From the NCBI GenBank assembly GCA_024349245.1, contig JALDNG010000930.1, forward strand, positions 1-64,000: a stretch of DNA of 64,000 nucleotides. The letters run 5' to 3'. The translations under genes and the position numbers were made by a program. The notes beneath the pieces were generated by a model. That model made no database searches. It worked only from the letters and a program-made list of their open reading frames with translations, and was not told the DNA's origin. This document shows, in pieces, positions 55,550 to 64,000 of the stretch. The stretch's first letter is position 1, and each line of letters starts with the position of its first letter. This DNA is from Neodontobutis hainanensis. Its lineage: Eukaryota; Chordata; Actinopteri; Gobiiformes; Odontobutidae.

Positions 55550-58095
55550 AGGATATGGCTTGAGGACTTTGACACAAGTTGAAAGCAACTATCACCTACA
55601 TAGTGGGAAGTTAGAGTTCCTTGCCTTGAAATGGGCTGTGTGTGAAAAATTCCGGGCTACCTGTATTATGCACCCCATTTCACAAAATACACAGACAACA
55701 ACCCACTGACTTTTGTCATGAGTACAGCAAAACTCAATGCAGTTGGCCATAGATGGGTTGGAGAACTCTCAGATTTCAGATTTAACATACAATACAGACC
55801 AGAAAAAACTAACGTTGATGCCAATACACTCTCACGTATTCCACCTGACATTAAAAGTATGTTTCAGAATGTACAGAAACTTTTTAGATGAGGCGGTACA
55901 AGCAACATGGGACGGAGCCCTGTAGCCAGACAGAAAGGCGTAGCCTGGGTGGCCGCCCTTAAAACCACTGCTCCAGATTCACACCCGCCACCTCAAGCCA
56001 ACCTGGGGAGAATCAGCCACAGTGGCCTGGTAAATGCTCAGAGAAAAGATTCTGTTATCAGCCAAGTCATCAAGTAGAAAGAATCACAGACAAAACTGAC
56101 AGAAGAGGCACATAAACTGTTACATGAATGGACTTTATAACTGGAAGTTATTTCTCAAAAGCGACTTGTTGTACAGACGGACAAAGAGAGAAAACAGCTA
56201 GTTCTCCCAACAAAATACAGAAATCTAGCTTTACAGCAGTTACATAATGAAATGGGCCATGTTGGTACCGAAAGAGTACTTCATCTTGCAAGAGAAAGAT
56301 TCTATTGGCCCTTTATTGCAAAGAAATTGAGTCATGTGTTACCCAGAAATGTCTCTGCCTTATGTCTAAGAAACCAGTGACACACGTTCGAGCTCCTATG
56401 GGCAGCATAACATCTAGTTTTCCCTTAGAGCTTGTGTGTATTGACTATTTACACCTAGAAGCTAGTTGTGGAGGTTATGAGTATATTTTAGTGGTAGTTG
56501 ACCACTTCACCAAATTCACTCAGGCTTATCCACAAAAACAAGAGCGGTCGCACAGCAGCTGAGCGCATTTTCCATGATTTCATCCCCCGGTTTGGGTATC
56601 CCCAAAAGTTACATTACGATAAGGGGTATGAATTTGAAAATTAACTTTTTAAGACACTGCAAAATCTATCCGGTGTGGGCCATTCACGCACGTCCCCACA
56701 CCACCCGCCAAGCAACCCAGCCGAGCGGTTCAATAGAACCATCCTGCAGATGTTAAGGACTTTGACAGACACTGAAAAGCTGCGGTGGAAAGACCATCTT
56801 CCACACATTGTACATGCATACAACTGCGCGCCATAACGCTACTGGTTACTCAACTTTTTTTCTCCTCTATGGCCGAAACCCTCGTCTTCCAGTTGATTTG
56901 TTATTTGTATTAAGTGGAAAAGAAGAGTCATACTCTGCTACAGGATATGCAGAAAAATGGGCTGAGCACATGTCGGAGGCGTACCGCATTGCTGGTGAAA
57001 ACAGTCAAAAGTCCAGTGCAAGAGGAAAGGTGACGTATGACAAGAAAGTAAAAGGTGTTGTACTACAGCCAGGGGACAGAGTTCTAGTCCGAAACCTCAG
57101 TGAGCGAGGGCCCGGAAAATTGAGATTCTATTAAGAAAAGACTATTTACATGGTAAAAGAGCAGCTTGCCCAAAGGCCAGTGCATGTTGTTTGTCCTGAG
57201 ACTGGAGACAGGAGAAAGACTCGGACACTGCACCGCAATCTCCTGATGTTAGTTAATGACCTACCAGTCCAAATAAACACACCCCCTGGAAAAGCAAAAC
57301 ATAATGAAAATGTAAGAGAAAGCACACAAACAAGAAGGAATGTTGTAGAGACACAAGGACAGACATATTGAAGTGACTACTCTAAAAGTGACCCGGATGA
57401 GGAAAGCAGCTCAGGCTACTGGTTAAGAATACCTGTCGAAGAACAGTGCAAAGACTTACAAGAGAGGAACAGCCCACATCCCAGCCAAGTACAGAACTAG
57501 AACGTGACAGAGAAACCGCAAAACCAAGGAGACACTTACTTGTGACAACTCCAAGGGAATACACACCTGTTGCATCTGCATACTCACCTGAAGAAGAGAC
57601 TCGAGATTCCCCACCTCTCCTCACCTGCCGCGGCGTAAAGAGGCCCCAGAGGACGGAGCGGATGGAACTGACCACCCACCTACACCTACCAAGCCTGAGG
57701 AAGAGGAACCTGATGACAACCCAGAACCTGACCAAGGGCAGAGACTAGAGACTCTCCATTTAGAGCACACGGAAGCTATAAGGTCTACACGTGATAAAAA
57801 GCCTCGTCAGGTATTCACATATGAGTCATTAGGTGAGCCTTCAGTTCGCCCGCAGACAACAGTTAACTTGATGAATGAACACTTCATGCACAACCAAAAC
57901 ACATATCCACTAATGACCTATATGCCGCCTCTCTACATGCCATACTCACCTGATACATATAGTTTACCAGTCACATACTTACCTTATGCTTACCATACGC
58001 TTGTAAGTCCAACTCTATACATGTCACCTATGGTGGTTGGTTTATCGACTGTTATTGATTTAAAAACTATGGAGGAGTGGACTGGGGAAAAGTAG
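55550..58095 (+). pseudogene. 5'-truncated gypsy pol: RNase H and integrase
   Basis: RNase H part: GYGLRTLTQVESNYHLHSGK, LEFLALKWAVCEKFR, YTDNNPLTFVMSTAKLNAVG and NVDANTLSRIP (to about 55855). Integrase zinc-binding part: HNEMGHVGTERVLHLARERF and CVTQKCLC. Catalytic part: CIDYLHLEAS (Asp), LHYDKGYEFEN (Asp) and SNPAERFNRTILQML (Glu), in three frames with shifts near 56320, 56560 and 56640. Then ARHNATGYSTFFLLYGRNP and the C-terminal GDRVLVRNLSERGPGKL and HRNLLMLVN. A long low-complexity Pol tail follows to 58095 with RSTRDKKPRQVFTYESLG and Met/Tyr/Pro-rich text. Here integrase follows RNase H, the ordinary gypsy order. gag, protease and RT are missing. Confidence 0.88.
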
Positions 58096-58138
58096 TTTTG
58101 ATTTATGTCAAAAGCCATCTTTTATTTTGTCGGGAGTG

Positions 58139-58506
58139 TGTGACACACAGCAATGTGTGGTCAGTCACATTCTTTTAATTTCATTAATTTGTGGTTTCAT
58201 CGTTGATGTACATTCAATGTGAAAATGTGATGCGGCGCAGTACCATTTTCTGCCACAAGGTGGCAGCGCCCTTGTGAGACGGCATGTGCTCTTCTGGCGC
58301 TGCTCTGTCAGACCGGCAGATGCAGCCAAAGAAGAACAAGAACTGATCATTTGTTCTTTTTACAGCCCCGTACTTTTAAACTTGTAGTGGGTCCACCGCC
58401 AATACCTGCTACATCTACTCATAACTAAGATAGTTTTATCATTAGGAAGATGTTGTTGAACACCTGTTACTATACTTCTGTGTTCATTAAACTTCTCTGA
58501 ATAACA
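58139..58506 (+). mobile_element. 3' LTR of the gypsy copy
   Basis: Follows the pol tail after a purine-rich gtcgggagtg. It starts TGTGACACACAGCAATG and ends TCTCTGAATAACA (368 bp). ttcattaaa precedes the end in the usual poly(A)-signal position. It contains a CTCF-like motif at 58253-58271. Confidence 0.65.
58253..58271 (+). promoter_or_regulatory. CTCF-like motif in the LTR
   Basis: ccacaaggtggcagcgccc fits the vertebrate CTCF core (CCA[C/G][C/T]AG[A/G][G/T]GGC[A/G][C/G]) with one deviation, A at the fifth base. Whether it is bound cannot be told from sequence. Confidence 0.45.
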
Positions 58507-58805
58507 CTTTTATCTGTTTTTATTATACTTTATTGTAAATGCAGATGAAGGGAACATAATTTACAACAAGAAGACTCATTTCACTGTTTTGAAATAAAAC
58601 CACTTGTTCAACCCAAAACCAAAATTGTGAATCTATCCAGAGACACCTGACTGTTGGATATTTGCACTCTTAGGGTTTTAAAACTTTAGCCAGGTAACAA
58701 GGTTAAGACACAAGACAGAATAATAGAACATAGTCTGTTTCAACACTTTACACCATGGCCATGTTATTATTAATTCATAAATGCTTGATATAAAGCACCC
58801 GTTAA

Positions 58806-59048
58806 AAACACAGTGGCGAACGTGCTGGCGTAAGCACGTAGGCTACAGGTGCTGGTTGCTAAGTTCATCTGTTCGAGCGAAAAGCGTCATTGCAAATTTG
58901 CAAACTTTTGGCTGTGAGAAAATAACGCACATTTTGAGTTTTACTCGACGATTTCTTCGAAAAAGAGACTTCAACTCCGGACTTTTTCCACTAAGACATC
59001 TGCTGAGCACCCACTGACCAGGACTACAAGACCGTTTTGAGAAAAAAG
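58806..59048 (+). promoter_or_regulatory. Promoter and first non-coding exon of the serine-rich gene
   Basis: This segment is shared with the inverted relative at 37160-37300 for about 150 bp, which suggests a conserved 5' region. It ends in a good donor (gagaaaaaag|gtaagac) after 59048. No clear TATA box. The frame 58781-59017 inside it is not likely to be translated as such. Confidence 0.5.
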
Positions 59049-59999
59049 GTAAGACTTAATAATTTTACATTTTCACGTTATTTTCAATGGGCTTTATCAT
59101 TACTACTACACGGCCCAACATAGCGACCAATACTTTTCAGCAAAATGAGTATTTATCAGGATTACGGTATGTTTTATAGTAAATTTACTAGAAAATGTGT
59201 CGCTTTTTATCTGCTCAACGATTAGTTAGGCTATTTGCTAGGACTACAATACAGAATTACCAATTTAAAAGCAACACTGGTGATGATTAAAATAGTTGAT
59301 TTGTTTGGTAAATAATTGACATGTACAAGTAAAGACCACTGTGCTTCGACCAAAAGGTTATGTTTAGACCTACACTGTTTGTATTTGAGCTTTTAATGTA
59401 ATTGGGTATATTCATAAAGTCTTATACACTTGGACATAGTTTCTGTTCTTTATTGAAATTAAAACGGTAACAAAATAATACATTGTTTAGGCTAGCCCAT
59501 CTGTCCAGGCGTGGAAAGCAATAATAAGTGAAAGTCAAACTTTAATTCCAAAGCATTTTTTAAACAAGCTTAGCTGTGTGCTTAAGTGCTGTACAAGTCA
59601 TATAGACATGAAACAATAAAGTAAGAATTGAAACAGACTATAACCATCTGAAATACAAAAAGCACTTAAATATAACCTCTTTAAAGTAACACCATTTGTG
59701 TTCTACTGTAACTTTAGATTTGTTGCGTTTCAATGTAAACCTTGTGACTGTGAAAGAGATTGTGTCAATAATGTGTCTATTGCACCTTTTATCTGTTAAA
59801 ACCTGTCAGTTTGTCACTATAAAGAATTCACATGATTGACTTAAACCAGTGACACTAGTTTAACACTTTGACAAAGACATAAAAAGGATATTTATGGAGC
59901 ATTACACCAATATGTGTCGTATTTGAGAATAATAATTGTGTAATTATGACATGCAGCAGTATTTTAACTGAATTTTATCTCTTCTTAGATCTTCACAAA

Positions 60000-61436
60000 A
60001 TGGCCCAGCGCGTCTCCTGGACGACGAAGCCCGGGTGTCCTGATGTGCTCCTCCTGCGCAGGCTGCTCACACACTCCACACCCACTGTTGCATCTACACC
60101 TGCCTCCTCCACAAGGCCCTCTAACACTGCCTTAATGTCTGTCTCTCCACAGGAGACACAGGGCTTCAGCTGGACCTGTGTCCTGGCTCCAAACCCTAAC
60201 AGACCTGGCAGCCCACTCCTGATCCTGCGCAGGATCCCTCCACCTGAGGCTAAGGTCTCTGACACCCTCTCCTCCTCTTCAAGCTCCTGCTCTTCCTCTT
60301 CCTCTGGTTCTGACTCTAGTTCCTCCTCTCGCTCCTCCTCCCCCTTTTACCCCTCTGTATCCCCCCCTCGCCCCACTCGACCCCCTAAGTCTCAAAATAG
60401 GATCCTCACCCTTAGCTGCAGCTCCTCCTCCCCCTGCTCTTCTCCCTCCTGCTCCCCTCCTTGCTCCACTTTCTTTTATCTGCCTTCTGCTCAGAGTCCT
60501 AACTTGAGCTCTAACTCCTCGACCTGCAGCTCTCCTCCCCCCTGCTCCTCCCCTCTCCACCCTCACCCCCCTGCCGTCTCTCCTCCCCTGCTCCTCCCCT
60601 CTCCGCCCTCACCCCCTGCCGTCTCCCTCCCCTGCTCCTCCCCTCTCCACCCTCACCCCCTGCCGTCTCTCCTCCCCTGCTCCTCCTCTCTCCCCCTCAC
60701 CCCTGCCGTCTCTCCTCCCCTGCTCCTCCCCTCTCCACCTCACCCCTGCCGTCTCTCCTCCCCTGCTCCTCCCTCTCATCCTCACCCCTGCCGTCTCTCC
60801 TCCCCTGCTCCTCCCCTCCACCTCACCCCTGCCGTCTCCCTCCCCTGCTCCTCCCCTCTCCACCCTCACCCCTGCCGTCTCTCCTCCCCTGCTCCTCCCC
60901 TCTCCACCCTCACCCCTGCCGTCCCCTCCCCTGCTCCTCCCCTCTCCACCCTCACCCCTGCCGTCTCTCCTCCCCTGCTCCTCCCCTCTCCACCCTCACC
61001 CCTGCCGTCTCTCCTCCCCTGCTCCTCCCCTCTCCGCCTCACCCCTGCCATCTCTCCTCCCCTGCTCCTCCCCTCTCTGCCCTCACCCCTGCCATCTCTC
61101 CTCCCCTGCTCCTCCCCTCTCTGCCCTCACCCCTCTGCCGTCTCTCCTCCCCTGCTCCTCCTCTCTCATCCTCACCCCCTGCCGTCTCTCCTCACCCCTG
61201 CCGTCTCTCCTCCTCCTGCTAAGGCCCCTAAGCTTAGCGCTCACTCTAGCTCAGGCTCAGGCTCAGGCTCTGATTCTGACTCCAGCTCTGGATCTAGCTC
61301 CTCCTCCCACTCCTCCCCCTCTCTCCCCCCTCACTCCTCTGGTCTCTCTAGGTCTTCTAAAAGGAGCCGTAAGCGTGGCTCCAGCTCCTTATCCTCTTCT
61401 CCTCCTGCTAAGGTCTCTAAGCTGAGCTTTAACTAG
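60000..61436 (+). CDS. Serine/proline-rich, probably nuclear, disordered protein (unrecognised)
   Basis: The exon starts after acceptor cttcttag at 59989; ATG at 60000 gives 478 residues. The matching start in the inverted copy supports this ATG over the earlier in-frame one at 59946. Residues 1-95 are the informative part: MAQRVSWTTKPGCPDVLLLR, PASSTRPSNTALMSVSPQET, LLILRRIPPPEAK. Then comes a Ser run (about 98-125), a Pro/Leu/Ser/His region of about 250 residues made by a minisatellite, and a C-terminus with SSSGSGSGSDSDSSSGSSSS and KRSRKRGSSS, a basic cluster that could act as a nuclear signal, ending KVSKLSFN. I do not recognise the family. The N-terminal block is conserved in the decayed copy at 36.7 kb, so it is the part most likely to matter. 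Confidence 0.6.
   Translation: MAQRVSWTTKPGCPDVLLLRRLLTHSTPTVASTPASSTRPSNTALMSVSPQETQGFSWTCVLAPNPNRPGSPLLILRRIPPPEAKVSDTLSSSSSSCSSSSSGSDSSSSSRSSSPFYPSVSPPRPTRPPKSQNRILTLSCSSSSPCSSPSCSPPCSTFFYLPSAQSPNLSSNSSTCSSPPPCSSPLHPHPPAVSPPLLLPSPPSPPAVSLPCSSPLHPHPLPSLLPCSSSLPLTPAVSPPLLLPSPPHPCRLSSPAPPSHPHPCRLSSPAPPLHLTPAVSLPCSSPLHPHPCRLSSPAPPLSTLTPAVPSPAPPLSTLTPAVSPPLLLPSPPSPLPSLLPCSSPLRLTPAISPPLLLPSLPSPLPSLLPCSSPLCPHPSAVSPPLLLLSHPHPLPSLLTPAVSPPPAKAPKLSAHSSSGSGSGSDSDSSSGSSSSSHSSPSLPPHSSGLSRSSKRSRKRGSSSLSSSPPAKVSKLSFN
60530..61215 (+). repeat. C/T-rich minisatellite inside the coding exon, about 15 units
   Basis: The unit is close to 44 bp: ctctcctcccctgctcctcc, then cctctccaccctcacccctg and ccgt. Unit length varies (roughly 35-47 bp), so the reading frame changes from unit to unit, giving PPLLLPSPPSP, LPCSSPLHPHP and RLSSPAPPLSTL in turn. 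All three sense frames are free of stops because units are C/T-rich. Confidence 0.92.
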
Positions 61437-63565
61437 CCTCCCCTCCTGCCCCTCCTCTCCCCTCTCTCTCCTCCTTCTGCTGATTACTCTCTTTAAGATC
61501 TGATGCCCTGTTTCTTTCTTTTGAGGTTTGTGTCACTGACAATCTGGGTTAAGTATCAATTTTTTTTTATCAAGTTTTTGTTACATTTTAAAATAAGTTG
61601 TGTTAATGAGTGTTGTCTGGTGGTGGTTTTGTGGTGTATTTTTGGTGGTGGTTTTATGGTGTGAAAAAAATCTGAAAAATATTGAATGTGTTAGTAGTTT
61701 AAGTTTGATTTTGCTGATTTGTCAAAAAAAAAAAAAAAAAGGACAAAAAAAAGTTTGTTTTATAGTGGTGTTAAGTTACATGTCGTTTGTTTTGTGCCAA
61801 ATGCAAAGGTAAGTATCTTGTCGAGATAGATCTTAAGTGTTTTACCCATGAAAGGTGTACAACATTTTAACACATTAACATTTTAGACTTTAGTATCTTT
61901 GACTTCACTCAGTTGATAATGAGAGCCTAAAACATGTTTCTTTTGAGATATTTGCTCAATGTTTTAGATTAGATTAACACTTTCTGGATCTAGATATATT
62001 TATATAAACACAAATATTAAAAAATAAAAGCAACACATTAAAAGGAAATGCCGTTCCCAAATAAGTGAGCCTGTAAAAGGTGAGTGTTCATTACCTACGC
62101 TTGATTAACTTTTCTTCACAGATTCACATGCCATTTTTTTTTTTTCTCTTTTGATTTTTTACAAAGGTGACCGACAGTAAAGACACAGCAGTGAATATTG
62201 TCCAAGAGCTTGTGAATCGACGAGAGAAGAGTAAACGCAAAGAAAGGAAATAACGTAAAGAATTGAAGCACATAGAGAAACATGAAAGAGAGGAAAGAAA
62301 GCTCAGAGAAAAGTGGATGCAATGTTAGTATTAATCAGGTTTATGAACACACATTTGAAGGAAGCAGGTCGGTCTAAGTCAAGTGTAATAAATGAATTTA
62401 TGTCTTTTCTCTTACAGTGAAGAAAGTGGTGTTCGATGGAGCGGAGGAGGGGCAGGACTCGTCAGATTCACACTTTAAGGTAAATTATTATTGTGGACTC
62501 CGAGAATACACCAAGCAGCACAAGGTTTTATTCTTTAAACACAATAGAAGAGGACTGTCTCCAGTACAAGAGAGAGTTGAGGCAACATTTTTACTGCCTT
62601 CATGTCTCCATCTGATGCTGTCATGAAGAATGGTGCATTTCTTTATTCTACTCTCACCATTTCTTCTAGAGATTAAAATGGAAGACATATTGTTGTCATA
62701 AAGAAAATTGAATTAAGCAAAAAGTGTAAGGCACAGTAATAACGCCACATGAAGAAGAATATAAGAGATGAAATGCAAAGTAAAGGGGATAAGAAAGAAG
62801 AAACAAAACAAAAACTGTTTTCTTATATATTTAAATGTTTTAAATATTTATGTAAACTCAAATGTTCAGATATATTCTCCTCAGACTAAACTCACTGGCC
62901 TCATTGGTTTTTATGCTTTTAGGAGATGATGCAGATGATAGTAAAAGCTAAACATCACAAGATTTATTTCAAATGTGTATCTATTTAATACATGTGATAC
63001 ATGTCTAGATAAATTTCCACTGCATTTGTTTCATTACTGTCTCTGTTTTACAGGTGAAAATAGGAGCCATGCTGTAGATAAGGTGAAGAAAAGCAGGGAA
63101 CAATAAAAGGAGAAAAGAAAAGTGAAGATGATGAGCAAAAAGAAATCAAACCAAAGATATGTACGTATTCATGTTGTTTATAATTCAAAACTTTGTAAGT
63201 TATACAGTTGTTCGTTCATTCATTTTCTACCGCTTAGTCCCGTCAGGGGTCGCGGGTGTAATTTATATAGTTATTCATAATTTCTTCTCAAATCCAGAAA
63301 GACATCTGTGGAGAGATGACCTACACAACAAAACACTCTGAAGGCTACAGCATCATTGTGGAGACAAACCTGTCCTGGACTCTTCTCAAACAATGGATCA
63401 CAGCCTCAGACTCCAAAAGAAGAACATGCTCTCTTCAGTGAGACACGCTAAAGCAGGACAAGAACATCAGGCCCCACAAAGGAAAAGAGACCGTCAATAA
63501 CTTAAACTTTAATAACTCAATAAGCCTCGTTTTATCATGGAAATAAAATGAGTGGGTAAAATAGT
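61437..63565 (+). other. Downstream exons of the serine-rich gene
   Basis: Splice-bounded segments: donor gcaaag|gtaagt near 61808; exon 62167-62323 (VTDSKDTAVNIVQELVNRRE, then an in-frame TAA, then RKELKHIEKHERE); exon 62418-62479 (KKVVFDGAEEGQDSSDSHFK), joined in phase to the former (T|TG); exon 62923-62940; exon 63054-63160; last exon from 63298, with AATAAA at 63542. Three of them have counterparts in the inverted copy, in order. They encode charged Lys/Glu-rich peptide, but the coding exon ends at a stop (61436) and exon 62167 has its own stop. They are therefore 3' UTR, part of another isoform, or remnants of a longer protein. Confidence 0.5.
63213..63263 (+). repeat. Short copy of a common teleost repeat
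   Basis: attcattttctaccgcttag, then tcccgtcaggggtcgcggg, is a block found in many dispersed fish repeats. It lies in the last intron of the serine-rich gene. Confidence 0.65.
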
Positions 63566-64000
63566 TGGCTTGTTTATGTCTGTTTGATTTTTAGTCAAAC
63601 ACTATGAGGAGACTATGGTTATCTTACATTGATAATGACTTTTTGGCTGAGCATACTCCAGGAATCAGCACTGTTATCAGATTTTGCTTATCCACTCCAG
63701 CCTTTAAGTTATTTTACTGATTGAGTTTTATAAACATTAAATACAAGAAATAGACCTTTTTTTTCCCTGTTAAAATAACTTATCAAATCTGATAAGAACA
63801 ATATGCTTTCATTTAGAAAATGATATGTAATGTTACAAAATGATGGTACGTTTCTACAGTTTCATCGAGTCCTCCAACATATGGGACATTGCAGCCGCTG
63901 ATAGGGACAGAGAGAGACGCTCTGAAGAGAGGGGGATCGGCTGCATGTACATTGCCAGTTTTGCGACATAAAGTCTTTCCCTTAAATATTCAGTCGATCA
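63566..64000. other. No recognisable gene
   Basis: AT-rich sequence, then from 63860 a more mixed block (gatagggacagagagagacg) running off the window. Nothing to support. Confidence 0.4.

Noticed and set aside
60279..61051. Arg/Gly/Glu-rich minus-strand frames (95, 86 and 61 codons)
   Set aside because: They are antisense shadows of the C/T minisatellite, which has few stops on either strand.

Overview
The window reads as nuclear DNA of a teleost fish. It holds Tc1/mariner, hAT, Ty3/gypsy, LINE (L1-like and jockey/CR1/L2/Rex1-like) and tRNA-derived SINE copies of the kinds that fill fish genomes, endogenous-retrovirus-like LTRs, and pieces of two gene groups that are expanded in fish: a G2E3-like HECT protein and an RBR-type ubiquitin ligase. 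Genes are split by GT-AG introns. Nothing looks bacterial or plasmid-borne. The species cannot be told from the sequence.

Layout. 0-10 kb: a minus-strand gypsy gag with its 5' LTR, a possible 3' terminal exon set of a plus-strand gene (3.1-3.8 kb), an L1-like LINE end, another LINE end, and a minus-strand gypsy-type element with integrase placed before reverse transcriptase (7.9-10.0 kb). 10-20 kb: LINE pieces, a 54/55-bp tandem array, a solo LTR and a retrovirus-like gag with its own LTR. 21-31 kb: a 1.37-kb solo LTR and a degenerate multi-exon hAT transposase gene split by a non-autonomous hAT copy. 31-38 kb: a solo LTR, two decayed RBR ligase pieces, a decayed minus-strand copy of a serine-rich gene, and a SINE. 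39-53 kb: one long minus-strand gene coding a G2E3-like HECT protein. Its introns hold a solo LTR, a hairpin, a ~7-kb young LTR element with no recognisable genes, and a Tc1/mariner element. 54-58.5 kb: a LINE joined to a 5'-truncated gypsy pol with its 3' LTR. 58.8-63.6 kb: a serine/proline-rich gene whose decayed inverted relative lies at 35-37 kb.

How the parts relate. There is no operon-like logic. The host signal is (i) the HECT gene, (ii) the inverted pair of serine-rich genes about 22 kb apart, and (iii) two RBR ligase remnants close to one member of that pair. Most of the remaining sequence is mobile-element debris of several ages. The youngest is the LTR element at 42.2-49.3 kb, whose two LTRs I can tell apart at about one position. 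Coordinates of exons are read from splice signals and coding phase by eye and have no transcript support.
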